From: Psoroptes ovis
Lineage: Eukaryota; Arthropoda; Arachnida; Sarcoptiformes; Psoroptidae
Direction: 5' to 3'
Assembly: GCA_002943765.1 (NCBI GenBank)
Contig: PQWQ01000006.1
Location: 1,240,001-1,304,000 of the forward strand
DNA: 64,000 bases
In this document: in pieces, positions 37,101 through 49,439 of the stretch
How positions within the stretch are numbered: position 1 is the first letter of the stretch
Layout: each line of letters starts with the position of its first letter
Made by a program: the position numbers and the translations under genes
The notes under the pieces: generated by a model
Told to the model about the DNA's origin: nothing
The model's input: the letters and a program-made list of their open reading frames with translations, nothing else
Database searches by the model: none

Positions 37101-39025
37101 ATTAATTTATTTCTTCATTTATTTACATAAGATTTTTCCTTTATGATAGAATGAATAATAATCAAAATCAATGCTAAGAGACACACCGAAAATAAATATG
37201 AAGAAAAAATAGAAAACCAAAATTCAATCAAGTGTGTACATTGCATAGGTCATTAGGTCATTGGCAATGTGGTAAATTATTAATTATAATAAAATTGATA
37301 GTCTTAGTAATAATAATAATAATAATGATAATGAACATTAGATTTCAATACTGAGATTAATATGATCAAAAATCGAGAAAATGAATAAAAATTCATAATT
37401 AATAATGTTATAAATAATTAGACCATAGACATTCTATTAAAAAAAACATGGAAAATACTGACAAAAAAATTGAAAATAAAACAAAGAAAAAACAGTGGTA
37501 AAATATATCAAGGAAAATATTGATAATAATATTGATAATAATTACAAAAAATGCATAAGGAAAATAAATCCAAAATAATGGCAAAGACTTTCATTATTTC
37601 ACCCAACTTTATTGTGAAAATTTGATGTAATATTTGATGTTGTTAATCAGCAGTGGCATTCTATCAAATAAACTAAAAAAAATCCGATTTTATCAAATTT
37701 CATTTTGATGAATTTTTCGTGAAACACAATCACTGTGCCACGATCAAACAAATTGATCAATCAATTTCCTTTTTTTTTTCACATAAATTTTTTAATGTTT
37801 AAGACATATAAAATTTTTTGATTTAATAAATGAATGTATAATATTTTCCAATCTTTAATATCAATATTAAAATGTGTGAATTCAAAAAATTAAATCATAA
37901 TAATAGAAGAAATACGAAAAATAAAAAACAATTTAAAGCATTTTTTCGAAATCAAATAACCAATGATCAGTCAATTAATCAATTAAAAATTGAGAAAAGA
38001 AATTCAAGAAATTACTTTGATGCATTTGCAGTGAGAATGCAAAATGTGCATAAAAACAATTTGATCGACCTTGATTGCACAAGTATTTATTATGCACAAG
38101 TGTTTTTGCCCTTTCCCAATTTGCAATCGCAATTTGCAAAATGAAAAATTGGAAAATTAGAAATCCAAAGAAAATCCAAGATGACTAACGATGCTGATGA
38201 TGATAATAAGCACTGATGATCAATGATCATTGATAATGGCGTAATAATCTTGTTTCAAAAAAATGATAAAATCAAATTAGACAAACAATATTAAATCGAT
38301 TTTAATCGAATATATTGAAACATGGAAAAATGTATTGATTCATTGTCGATGTCGATTATTTGATGCATTCTATGGTTGCCGGAAAACGATTAACGCAATG
38401 AAATATGTAACAAAACGATATGATAAAAATATGAAATAGAATGATTTCAAAAATAAAGGAACCCGGAATCAATTTAATAATGATGAAATTGAAAAAAGAT
38501 GAAAAAACATTTATATTTGAAACAAATGATAAAATATCATTGATTTTGTAACACTGTATTTACTCTATTTACTTTGATCGCTTAAATTTGATGCTAAATC
38601 AATCAATCAATCAATCAAAATTATAATAAAATTGAAAATTGAAAAAAAATAATAAACGAGATCAATCTAAGATTTTATGGACGGAAAATTTAAAATGCAA
38701 GAAAAAAAATGAACTGATTGGATTTTTTCATGCAAAATATCGATAAAAGTGTTTGATAATATGTGGCAAAGCTGCTGTGTCAAAAGTCGTTATCAATATC
38801 GAAAGTAATCATTATTAGATCATGGAAAAATGAATGAATAAACTGTAAGAAATCGGAAAAAATTCAATTTCGAAAAAAATTCTTATGGAGTTCTGTCATC
38901 AAATTCCTGAAATGAATTATATTATCATCATCATTATCATCATTATTATGATCATAATGCATTATTCAATTTATGATGCTTAATGTTGATCGTTGTTGAT
39001 AATGTTAACAGAAAAATTGAAAAAA
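34105..39025. other. Gene-free AT-rich stretch upstream of the NIM1-like kinase
   Basis: About 4.9 kb with no conserved coding sequence on either strand. It holds simple repeats (ATT/AAT and GAT tracts, an ATCA run near 38597-38620) and scattered short frames I do not believe. The kinase promoter and 5' leader should lie near its left end. Confidence 0.5.
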
Positions 39026-40477
39026 AATAACAAATAAATGAATGAATATGAACATGAACTAAACGTGGGTTGAAAAATAATGGCCATGCGATAAAGAAAA
39101 AAAGAAATAAATTGTCGCTAAATTATTACCTTGTCCGGCGTAAAGTTAGGGTGACATCTATCTAAATAATTCAGCAATCGCTTGATGTTTCGGGACCAAA
39201 TTTTCACCACTAGTACTGGGACTAATGCTTCATCGAAAAAAAAAGAATTTTCGAATTTCCCTCAGAGATGACCCTAGAGTGGCCCATTTTAAAAAGGTCC
39301 AATAAAAACAGCATGATTTTGACAAAATCATCAAAATTCCAGGATTCACAGCTTCCAGAATCCAAAAACAATTGTGGGAAATTTTGATGGGCCTAGGATA
39401 TTCTCAGAAAACAGAAGAAAAATCGATGATATCAATCATCAGTAGGAGAAAAAGCTCAAAAATGATCGAAGACTAGTCGTTTGTTTAAGGGTTGAAAAAG
39501 ACCCGAGAATCCGAGGAATCAAAAAAATGTTTCAAGAATGTAAGAGCCTGGAATGTTGGTGATCTGTCCCTCAAATTTGAAGTTCCTATGAGCACTGTGT
39601 GGAACATTACACCCCTAAAATCAAAGCAAGTCAGATTTCGAATAATTCAAATCCAACATTGGGACCCAAGACCAAATCACTTTGAAAAAAGATTGATGTC
39701 ACAAGAGTTCACTTTGCTCAACACGTCTCTCAAAGTGATAGTGACACATTTCTCCCACTGAAAAATTCTAGGCCCCACTACAGCATATTCTTGTTGAAGG
39801 AAGTGGAAATTTCACCCAGTTAAAGAAGAGCTAGGACCAAAATTTTTACAACAGGGATCGGGTGAGAGAATAGCATTCTCATCATGACCATGGATATCCA
39901 TGACATCGTCTTTCGGCATCTCTGGCACGAAAATTAAGCAATAACAACCAAGGCCCATAGGACGTTAATCGGGACCCATGGCCCCGTAAGAATGGTTGAA
40001 AAAGACTGCAAGGATATGAAATTCTTCTTGATAATGTTTGGTTCCATGAAAATTAAGTTGTCACGTGATTATCCCTGAAAAACTATTTTGACATTTAAAG
40101 TCGGGTCAATATGACCCAGGTCATAATTTTTGTGACCAAAACTGTCTTGTCTCGTGAAAATATGGATTTCAAGCATTCGATTACAAAATTTAAATATTTC
40201 AAAAAATACTGCTAATTTGGTCATTTTGAACAGTTTGCAAAAGGTCCATTTTGACAAGGTTCCTATGGTACTTGGGCCTTGAAAATCATTCATAAGGTTT
40301 GAAGAAAACTAAATTTTATTATGATAAAGTTTCGCTAAGAAATCTTCAATAGTTTTTGAAAAAATTGAATTTGAACACTCCTAACTTTACTCCGGACAAG
40401 GTAATAAATAAGAAATTATAATGAAAAGGATGCACGTGATGATCTTGATTTTGCATTGAACAGCAGCATCAGCGAAT
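39026..40477. repeat. Left copy of a 171-bp direct duplication, split by a mariner-type element
   Basis: Excluding the transposon, 39026-39125 plus 40407-40477 equal 171 bp identical to 44781-44951 on the other side of the copia element. The left copy abuts the 5' LTR; the right copy starts 2 bp after the 3' LTR. Normal copia target duplications are about 5 bp. Confidence 0.85.
39126..40404 (+). mobile_element. Tc1/mariner-type DNA transposon, 1,279 bp, decayed
   Basis: Terminal inverted repeats begin TTACCTTGTCCGG, then C or A, then GTAAAGTTAGG, matching 24 of 25 bases at the two ends. Both ends are flanked by TA (39124-39125 and 40405-40406), and the empty site at 44781-44951 has a single TA there. 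TA duplication, length near 1.3 kb and such ends fit Tc1/mariner. The interior keeps traces of an N-terminal helix-turn-helix: DDRRLV, EKDPRI, then LSLKFEVPMSTVWNI. The frame is broken and no catalytic DDE/D motif is readable, so it is not autonomous. Confidence 0.8.
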
Positions 40478-40600
40478 TGTGGAATTATAAATTTAATTAG
40501 TATTTATTAATATATAAATACTTTACTTTACATTAATTAAAAATATATACTTTGATTATTATTGCTGTTATTTTAAATAAAATATATTTATTTTCTAACA
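40478..40600 (+). repeat. 5' LTR of the copia retrotransposon (123 bp)
   Basis: It begins TGTGGAATTA and ends TTCTAACA, the TG...CA form of LTRs. It is identical, base for base as read, to the 3' LTR at 44656-44778. It is unusually short for a full-length copia element. Confidence 0.9.
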
Positions 40601-40603
40601 ATT

Positions 40604-40614
40604 TGGTAGCAGAG
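40604..40614 (+). promoter_or_regulatory. Primer binding site for initiator tRNA-Met
   Basis: TGGTAGCAGAG starts 3 nt after the 5' LTR. It is complementary to the 3' end of animal initiator methionine tRNA (CTCTGCTACCA), the usual minus-strand primer of Ty1/copia elements. Confidence 0.85.
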
Positions 40615-40652
40615 CGTTAAAAAGATCTATTTACCAGTTTGAAAAACGAAAA

Positions 40653-43600
40653 ATGGATGAATTAATCAAACAAATCACTGATGCATTCACATCTTTGAAT
40701 AGTAGATTGACTAATATCGAAGTCGAAAGAAAAAAACCAGAAATATTTGAAAACTTTGCGTTTTCAAAAATAGTATCGTATAATGGTGATAACCTAATCG
40801 AATGGCGTAACACAGTAACCTGTGCACTTGCCTCATGTGGTCAATCGAAATTCTTGGAGGAAGAAATTCCAACCAATGGAGAAGAATATGAACAAATGAA
40901 AAAATTACTGGGTATGCTGAAGTCTACATTCATACCGTCAAAACTAGATGTGGTGGCAAAATGTGAAACGGTATATCAACTCTGGAAGTTGATGTCAATC
41001 GATCACAAAGATACATTAGCAACGGCGGTACGCAAGTACAGCGAAATTTACAGCTGTTTGTATGTATCTGGTAGCCTACGATTATGGCTGGAAGAGATTC
41101 TGGTCAAATTCGACTCTTTCGACAAAGACTGGATAGATTTTACCGAAAAAATCAAGTGCATCATGATCATTCATATATTAAAATCAAATGAAAAAATCAA
41201 ATCGCTGGTTGACAATTTAATATCAAAATCAATATGCACAATCGATGCATTGAAAAATGAATTTATAGAATATGACGAAAAAGTGAGAATCAAACCAGCT
41301 ACAACGAATTCTAACAGTAATAATAATGATGCATATGAAACATACGATGTAGTTAAGAAAACTACACAAAAATTTAATAAAAATTTCAAAAAATTCAAAT
41401 GCACAATATGCAAAAAAAATGGACATACAGCGAACGATTGCTGGTTCAAGAAAAATAAAAATAAATTTAATAATAACAAAAGCTACAATAATTATCGAGA
41501 ACAACACATGAAAAACATTCTGTTGACGAATATACAATTACCAAACAATGAATGGATTCTCGATTCAGGATGCACCTCTCATATTATAGTGAAAAATCAA
41601 CTCACTGGTGCAAAAGATATTGATTACATATTTTCAACAGCAGGAACCGAAAAAATAAGAGGTCAAAAAATTGGAAATTATGTAATTAAGTTAAAAAATA
41701 ATAAAAAATTGAAACTATCGAACGTCGTATATGGGAATTTCAGTTCCAATTTGATTTCAATATACCAATTATTGAAACAAAAATATAAAATTAAATTTTA
41801 TGAAAAAAAGGCTTTGATATTAAAAAATAAACAAGTCATTGCCGTCGCATGGAACAAAAACGGAATATGGACAATCAAAGAAAAAATGGATCAAAACAAT
41901 GTCAATAATAATAATTATAATATTAGCAATATGTGCACTGAAAACAAAATCTTATGGCACAATCGACTTGGACATTGTGGAAAAAAAATTCTGAAAAGAA
42001 TTAAATCAATTATGCCTAATATTAATGCTGATTTTGACCAATGTGAGGAGTGTATGTTGAATAAATCAACATCCATGCCTCATAAGACACCTATGATTTA
42101 CAATAATGTAAAATCTTTTGAATTCTTGCATATAGACCTATGGGAAAGCCCAATATTATCCTATGGAGGAAATAAATATGCTATTATCATTGTAGATCAT
42201 TTTTCACGGTTTATATTTGGAATCGCTGTAAAATCCAAATCAGAAGTTGCTGATGAATTGATTCAATTTATTGACAACAAAGAAAAATGTTATGGAAAAA
42301 AGGTCAAAATTATACGGACCGATAATGGTACCGAATTCATTAATAAAAAATTTAAGAATTATTGTATTGAAAAAGGAATCGAACATCAAAGAATTGTTCC
42401 ATATTCTCCCGAACAAAATGGCATAGTTGAACGTACAAATCGAACCGTTTTCACAACTGTACGAGTTATGATGAATGCAGCAAAAGTTTCACATAAACTT
42501 TGGGCTAACACTATGGATACAGCCATTTACTTAATAAACATTTGGGTTAGAGATGATAAGATATCACCATTTGAAAAAATATTTAACAAAAAACCCAGTT
42601 ATCATCATTTAAAAACGTTTGGTTGTATTGCATATTATCATCAACAACACCAATTTAGATCAAAATTTGAAAAAACAGCTAAAAAATTGATGTTCTTGGG
42701 TTATACCGAGACAACAAAAAATTATAAATTATGGGACCCTACAAAAATGAAAATTATCATCACTAATAATGTAAAATTTAATGAAAATGAATATTATTTT
42801 AAAATACCAAATAATGATGAATTATCATCATCGAATCATTTTTTTGTTTCAAATGATTTACCAAATGTGCCCAGTACAGCAAATAATGAGAACATCAATA
42901 TTAGTAATGATAATTCAGATGTCAATCATGATAATAATGAAAATGATGACAATCATAATAATGTTGATAATGAGAATTATGATGACGATAATCACATTGA
43001 AAATGAAAATCAAAATGATGATGATTATAATATTGAATTAGATGATGAACAATCATCAGATAGTGGGGATAATTTTTCTCCCAGAGTATTTACACGTGCC
43101 AATAGAGGTGTACCACCAGAACGATATGGCTATAAATGTGAAAATTCATCGAATACGATACCAAAAAATTATAATGAAGCTATTAAATCAATTGATTGCG
43201 AAAACTGGAAAAAGGCTATCAAGACTGAAATTGACCAATTAAAAAAGTACAACGTATTTAAAGAAGTTAAATATGATAGTAACCGAACCGTTGTACCAAC
43301 AAAATGGATTTTCACAAAGAAAAGAAATGGCAAATACAAAGCAAGATTAGTTGCTTGTGGCTATTCACAGCAACAAGGTATTGACTATAACGAAAAAATG
43401 TCACCCACACCCGATAACTGTCTCACAAATTTCGTGTTGGGTTATGCAAAGACATATGATTACAAAATCAGACAGTTAGACATAAAAACAGCTTATTTAA
43501 ATGCTGAGTTGAATGAAGATATATATGTAAACATACCACCAGGTTTTAATGGTGATGGTCAATTTAAATTAAACAAAGCTTTGTATGGATTGAAACAAAG

Positions 43601-44639
43601 CGCCTTACAGTGGTATAAGACAATTTCATCGTACCTACAAGAAATAGGATTTAAAAAATGTATCACTGACAAATGTCTATTTCGTAAAAATAAAATTTTG
43701 ATTTTAATATACGTCGATGACATACTTATCGTCGCTCCAGATGATAACACAATAAATAAAATCATTAATGATCTTGAACAAAAATTTGAAGTCTCAGACA
43801 TCGGACAAATAAGTGATTATCTTGGTATTAACATCATCGACAAAGGTCGATATTTCATCTTAAATCAAACAAAATATATCAAAAAACTATTAGATGACTA
43901 TCATATGAAAAATTGCAAATCTACAACGTTACCAATGTCATCTCTTTATGAACAAGATGATAATGAACCAATAAATGAAAATTTGCCAATCCAACAAATA
44001 ATTGGATCTTTACTATATGTGGCGTTACGAACAAGACCAGATATATTGTTTGCAGTAAATTGGATATCAAGGTTTTCAAAAAAACCAACTGCAAGTCTCT
44101 TCAAAGCTTGTAAACAAGTACTGCGGTATTTGTCAGGTTCAATTAACAAATCCCTGAAAATTGGAAAATTCGATAATTATATTAGAGTCTATACAGACGC
44201 ATCATTTGCACAAGGAAAATCAAGACATTCAACAAGTGGAATCATCATAACATGCGGAGAATGTATTTTATTAACAAAAAGTTCGAAACAATCCAGAATC
44301 GCAACGTCAAGTTGTGAAAGTGAACTATCAGCAGTAATTACTGGATATAAAATGGCCTTATTTATCGAACAAATATTTCAATTTATAGATTACGAGTATA
44401 AGATTAAGTTCTTATGCGATAACCAATCGGCAATAAAAATATTAAATGAGCAGGAAATAATGAAAAAATCGAGATATTTCGACATAGAAATAAAAAAATT
44501 TATCGAGGTATTCAGGAGCGAAAAAATATACTCAATTGAGTATATTGACACCAATCATCAATTAGGTGATTTGTTTACCAAAATATTGTTCAAACCGATA
44601 ATAGATAAAATGATATCTAAATATATGATCGATGAATAA
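40653..44639 (+). CDS. Ty1/copia gag-pol polyprotein (intact)
   Basis: One uninterrupted frame of 1,328 residues. In order: a copia-type gag region; a CCHC zinc knuckle CTICKKNGHTANDC near residue 249; an aspartic protease DSGCTSH near 304; the GAG-pre-integrase motif HNRLGH near 436 with CEECMLNKS; the integrase core with Asp near 494 (HIDLWES), Asp near 557 (RTDNGTEF) and Glu near 593 (SPEQNGIVERTNR); an acidic Asn/Asp-rich linker; reverse transcriptase with LDIKTAYLNAELNEDIYV near 942 and YVDDILIV near 1020; and RNase H with VYTDASFAQGKSRHSTSG near 1180 and SSCESELSA. Integrase before reverse transcriptase is the Ty1/copia order. All catalytic motifs look intact. The frame starts 52 nt after the LTR and ends just before the polypurine tract. 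Confidence 0.95.
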   Translation: MDELIKQITDAFTSLNSRLTNIEVERKKPEIFENFAFSKIVSYNGDNLIEWRNTVTCALASCGQSKFLEEEIPTNGEEYEQMKKLLGMLKSTFIPSKLDVVAKCETVYQLWKLMSIDHKDTLATAVRKYSEIYSCLYVSGSLRLWLEEILVKFDSFDKDWIDFTEKIKCIMIIHILKSNEKIKSLVDNLISKSICTIDALKNEFIEYDEKVRIKPATTNSNSNNNDAYETYDVVKKTTQKFNKNFKKFKCTICKKNGHTANDCWFKKNKNKFNNNKSYNNYREQHMKNILLTNIQLPNNEWILDSGCTSHIIVKNQLTGAKDIDYIFSTAGTEKIRGQKIGNYVIKLKNNKKLKLSNVVYGNFSSNLISIYQLLKQKYKIKFYEKKALILKNKQVIAVAWNKNGIWTIKEKMDQNNVNNNNYNISNMCTENKILWHNRLGHCGKKILKRIKSIMPNINADFDQCEECMLNKSTSMPHKTPMIYNNVKSFEFLHIDLWESPILSYGGNKYAIIIVDHFSRFIFGIAVKSKSEVADELIQFIDNKEKCYGKKVKIIRTDNGTEFINKKFKNYCIEKGIEHQRIVPYSPEQNGIVERTNRTVFTTVRVMMNAAKVSHKLWANTMDTAIYLINIWVRDDKISPFEKIFNKKPSYHHLKTFGCIAYYHQQHQFRSKFEKTAKKLMFLGYTETTKNYKLWDPTKMKIIITNNVKFNENEYYFKIPNNDELSSSNHFFVSNDLPNVPSTANNENINISNDNSDVNHDNNENDDNHNNVDNENYDDDNHIENENQNDDDYNIELDDEQSSDSGDNFSPRVFTRANRGVPPERYGYKCENSSNTIPKNYNEAIKSIDCENWKKAIKTEIDQLKKYNVFKEVKYDSNRTVVPTKWIFTKKRNGKYKARLVACGYSQQQGIDYNEKMSPTPDNCLTNFVLGYAKTYDYKIRQLDIKTAYLNAELNEDIYVNIPPGFNGDGQFKLNKALYGLKQSALQWYKTISSYLQEIGFKKCITDKCLFRKNKILILIYVDDILIVAPDDNTINKIINDLEQKFEVSDIGQISDYLGINIIDKGRYFILNQTKYIKKLLDDYHMKNCKSTTLPMSSLYEQDDNEPINENLPIQQIIGSLLYVALRTRPDILFAVNWISRFSKKPTASLFKACKQVLRYLSGSINKSLKIGKFDNYIRVYTDASFAQGKSRHSTSGIIITCGECILLTKSSKQSRIATSSCESELSAVITGYKMALFIEQIFQFIDYEYKIKFLCDNQSAIKILNEQEIMKKSRYFDIEIKKFIEVFRSEKIYSIEYIDTNHQLGDLFTKILFKPIIDKMISKYMIDE

Positions 44640-44653
44640 AAAAAGGATAGGAA
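44639..44653 (+). promoter_or_regulatory. Polypurine tract of the copia element
   Basis: AAAAAAAGGATAGGA lies directly upstream of the 3' LTR, overlapping the end of the polyprotein stop codon region. This is where plus-strand priming occurs in LTR retrotransposons. Confidence 0.65.
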
Positions 44654-44655
44654 TA

Positions 44656-44778
44656 TGTGGAATTATAAATTTAATTAGTATTTATTAATATATAAATACT
44701 TTACTTTACATTAATTAAAAATATATACTTTGATTATTATTGCTGTTATTTTAAATAAAATATATTTATTTTCTAACA
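44656..44778 (+). repeat. 3' LTR of the copia retrotransposon (123 bp)
   Basis: Same 123 bases as the 5' LTR, TGTGGAATTA...TTCTAACA. No difference was seen between them. Confidence 0.9.
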
Positions 44779-44780
44779 AT

Positions 44781-44951
44781 AATAACAAATAAATGAATGA
44801 ATATGAACATGAACTAAACGTGGGTTGAAAAATAATGGCCATGCGATAAAGAAAAAAAGAAATAAATTGTCGCTAAATTAAATAAGAAATTATAATGAAA
44901 AGGATGCACGTGATGATCTTGATTTTGCATTGAACAGCAGCATCAGCGAAT
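44781..44951. repeat. Right copy of the 171-bp duplication: empty site of the mariner element
   Basis: AATAACAAATAAATG...CATCAGCGAAT repeats the left flank of the copia element. At the mariner position it reads CTAAATTAAATAAG with one TA, showing the unoccupied target. Confidence 0.85.
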
Positions 44952-47900
44952 AATGAAATTAATTTTTTTTTGTTATTTTGATATTTCACGTTTCATATTC
45001 AATTTTCAATTACATTCATTTTCATTTAATTTTTTTCCATCATTTTCAATTATTTGATTCAATGTATTATTCGCAAAAAATGAAAATAAAATGTAAGAAT
45101 TTCGAATATGGTCAAAATGAATATTTGATGATCATAATGTTGATATTGATGATGATGATGAGAATCAAAACATCATTATCATTTGTAGATGTACATCAAT
45201 GTACATATATATAAATCCATGTGTGATGATGTGAAACATGCAAAAAATAAATAAAAATACAAATAAAAAATCACATCAACACATTATCAACAACAACAAC
45301 AATTAAACATTTGTATATGCTTTGTATCTACAAAACAAACAAACAAATATTAAAATGTTCATCATTTTCAAGTTCACAAGTAGATTTTTGTTCCAAAAAT
45401 GGTTGTAAATGGTGAATATTGTTTGATTATGCGAATGAATATGTATGATTCGAATGTATATAATAAGGATGGTGTGATAGCGGTGGTGTTGGTGGTTATG
45501 GTGAGGGATGTTGTTCATTGGAAAGGATTTGATGATCATCAATGATTTTTGTTTTTTTGTGTTTTTTTCTGTCTCAATGATCATTTATTTATTTATTATT
45601 ATCATTAGTATTTATTCATTTTGATAAAATAAAATAAATGATTGGCAATGAAAGAATTCTTTTTTTTTTTGGATTCAATCATTTGTTTGTTTGATTAATT
45701 CAATTCAAAGAAAAATTTATTCATTTAAAATTATTTCTTTGTTAAACGCGTAGGTCGATTACTAGCAATTATAATGATGATAGTAATAATCAATAGATAT
45801 TAATGTGAATAGAAAATCACAATTTTGGTTTATCAACACACACACACAAACTAATAAACAATGCCTGTGTTAAGCAGGGTGATCGTTATTCTGAAATTGG
45901 AAATTGATACTAACATTGATTTCACTCTTTTCAATATGGAAATTCAATTTCATTGAAAAATTTTCAAAATTGATTTGTTCTTCTTCTTCTTTTTTTCAAG
46001 AAATAAATAATTCTTCAATAATGATTGGTTTGGCATTTATTGAATATTTATTTTTTTAAAAAAACAAATTTACATTTTATTAACCCAAAGAAAACATAGA
46101 AAGTAAACACCAAACATACGGTTAGGTTGCAATTGACGAATCGAATATAATTGATGCATGATTTCGTATTCAAGAGTAAATTTATTTATTCATTTTCTAA
46201 ATTTGATTTTTGCATCAAATATCGAATCAATGATTGAATGAATTTCGATTCAAAAATGATAATAATCATTCTTGAAAATTTTATTGAAATTTCCTACTTT
46301 TTTTTGACAAAATTTATTCATCGATTTGATTGAAGAGTTTGTGATTCTTGATTTGAAAAAAAATTGAAATTAATCATTGAATCAAATGGCTTCTTTTTGA
46401 ACAAAATAGAATGCGCCCGTTAATATAATCAATCAAATCAGAAGAATAATAATGGAAAAATCCATTGAAATTGGTAAATTTTTCAAATATTTCTCTGAAT
46501 TTCATTTTCGCATTATTTCTTCATACAATTAGTCTTCAGCAAAATCGATATTGGATATGATGTAATAATGACAATGAAAATATAAAAATATTTCTTAAAA
46601 AAAAATTATTTAAATCATTTGAAAATAACGACGAATAATAAATCGACAAAATAATTAATGTATAACAATGAATTTTTTTTGGATCAACAATCAACGATCA
46701 AAAATATGGAATGAGGTCAAATTTTTATATTCAAAATTTCTATTAAAGATTATCGATCATTTCACATTTCTTTACCTGTTATCATCATCAATAAAGACAT
46801 AACAATAATACAATAATAAACATCAAAATGGTTTAATAGATGGATGATAATGAATCATTTAAGCATTTGCATATACGCTTAAAATTTCAATGCGAAAAAT
46901 CGAGGGGAGAACACTACTGATACAATCAATAGAAATTCATTAAATCACACGATTGAAAAGATATCAAACACTTCTAAGGCAATAGCAACAACGACAAGCG
47001 ATCAAACTATGGTAAATTTGGTAATTGAATCTTCGATTATCTTCTATCTAACTATGGTAATTAAATCTTCGAATTAATCAAATCAAAAATTGATTAAATC
47101 AAGGAATTAAGGATTCAAAGAGTTGAAACAAAAAAAAATTCAACTTGAAACTTACTTTTTTTTGCTTTGTTCGCTATTAAAATTATAAATAAAATTTCCA
47201 ATTAATCATGGGTCATTTGTGAATATTTGTGAATTGATTTATAATTTCTAAACGAAATTTTCGGCACAAAATTTTTTAAAAGCGAAATTACAAACACATG
47301 GATAATTTAGGATAAGTGATGAATCCAAAACAAAATTTACATTTTAAAAAGTGAAAATATGATGATTTGAAATGATCGGAATGAGAAGGGATAAAAGACA
47401 TTGACAAATCTTAATAAAACAACTGAACGAACGAACAACGAATTATAACAATAACTATGAAAAAAATGAGAAAAATGGATTTGAATTTTTTCAAATTTCC
47501 CAAAAAAACATTTAGACATTTGGAACACACAATGTTTTTACGACCATTTATTTCTCTTTGCATTTGTCTTTGTACTTTCGACTTTCATTTTCTTTACTCC
47601 ATCAAATCAAAATACATTGAAAAACACCTCTTCCTTTCGATTTTCATTCACTCAACATTCATTCCTTCACCATTTGATCCAGTCAATCATTTATTGTGTT
47701 TTGTTGGATTTCTTTCTCTTTCTTGTTCATTTCTTTGATTAGTTTTCTCTAATACATGGAAAAATACATGAAATTTACGTTTTTTATGCGTTTAAATCCT
47801 TGAAATTAGAGGAATAATGAATTTAAGAAAAATATTTTTTGTTATTTTTTCAACAAACATCAATAAAATAATCGAATAAAATAAATAAAAGCAGCAGCAA

Positions 47901-49439
47901 CCTAAGACAACAAACAACACATGGACATAATCAACAACAACAATAACAATGCATATATTATTCAATGGCAAATCAAAAATTATTTAAAAACAATAATGAT
48001 AATGATAATGGATGATTATTATTATGAGTTTGATTGCAATTATTAATTTATATCCAAAATTTGATGATGAAACTTGTGATTCGTAGTTTACACTTTGAAA
48101 ATTTGAATCTTTATGTGAAAAATTTATGGCAAAATCGACCATGAAGGGAAGGAAATCAAAAATTAAATGTTAGAAAAAAAAGAAAACTTACCAAATAAGA
48201 GCGTAAATGAAGCTAAAAATATTTCTGGTTTCAATTCAAATAGAATTTAAATTTGATTTTCTTATCAATTTCAGCATTTTTTTTCATTTAAAACTTAATT
48301 CAAATCATTTTATCAGCTGATTGATTGATTGATTGATTGCTGATGATTTTTTTGCCATATTTATTGTTGTTGTTGTAAAAGTTTAATTTCAATTTTCTAA
48401 TCTCAATCCTTTGATGAAAAATTGCAGATTAAATTTTGCTTATTGAATTTGAATATGAAACACACACAAACACAGTAAAGGATTAAATGGTGAAATTGAA
48501 ATGACCGATGAAACGAAATAAAAATTTGAAATGATTTTTGCATTTCAAATTTTAGTTTTCAACTAAAATCCATACATATGTTTTCGATTCATTTTGTTCT
48601 GCAAAAATTTGTATATTTTTGAATGAATCTAAATTTCAATGAATGTTTTTATGATCGTATGCCTACGCTCCGAATCAGAACTTACCTTGATTATGAACAC
48701 AAAACGGTGGTGGTTATTATTATTATTATTTGAATTATCATTGCTTTTATTATCATTTTTTGCTTTGCCATTGCAATAATCAACACCATTCGGCATAATA
48801 ATAATGATAATCGTCAAATTTGAAATTCGACGGAGGGAAAAAATGGGAATGAAACCCAGAAAAAAAATGATAATAATAATAATACTAATAATAGTATCAT
48901 CATATAAATACAAATCTATATGATATACTACCACACCTATTGTAATATTTAATATATTAGGCACATTACTTCTGATTTCTATGTTACTTGAGTATTTGAC
49001 GTCTTACAATCATTAATATTATTATCATTAGTATTATTATTTATATGCAACCACTGAATTTGTTCGTATTCATAATTAAAATACAATAGATACCGATACA
49101 ATTTTTTTCTTCAATTCTTTTGAACCATAATTGTAGTTTTGTTGGTCATTGTTTCACATTCAAAATGGTACTGGTTTATGAATAGACTTTTGATCCATTT
49201 TTTTGGAAATGGAATATATTGCTTAATGAAAAACCAGTGAAGGAAATTAATAATTAACAATGACATAATTTGTTTACGAAGAAATAGGTCAAATCACATT
49301 GATTTTAATCGATTCCTATTGTGGCAAAAAAAAAATATTTGAATTTTATTGAATAAATAGCAAATTATTTTGAAATTGAAAAGAATTTTTTAAATTTAAA
49401 ATCATATAATAAAATCAAACAAGTTCAATTTTTTTTGGT
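44952..49439. other. Gene-free AT-rich stretch between copia and the first Argonaute
   Basis: About 4.5 kb without recognisable genes. It contains GAT/ATT simple repeats, a GATT run near 48322-48340, and a 60-codon plus-strand frame near 46890-47075 of ordinary composition that matches nothing I know. Confidence 0.45.

Larger units (their letters stand above)
40478..44778 (+). mobile_element. Full-length Ty1/copia LTR retrotransposon
   Basis: The 4.3-kb element contains two identical 123-bp LTRs, an initiator-Met primer site, an open polyprotein and a purine-rich tract before the 3' LTR. Identical LTRs mean it integrated recently or was recently converted. It lacks the expected 5-bp target duplication (left flank CGAAT, right flank ATAAT); instead a 171-bp duplication surrounds it. 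Confidence 0.92.

Noticed and set aside
39492..39761. 89-codon plus-strand frame as a host gene
   Set aside because: It lies inside the mariner-type element and reads as part of a decayed transposase with a helix-turn-helix trace.
46890..47075. 60-codon plus-strand frame with Thr/Ser/Asn-rich composition and a possible GTAAAT donor
   Set aside because: No family match and no clear acceptor; it contains a local direct repeat (CTATGGTAA...TTCGA). Chance is likely.
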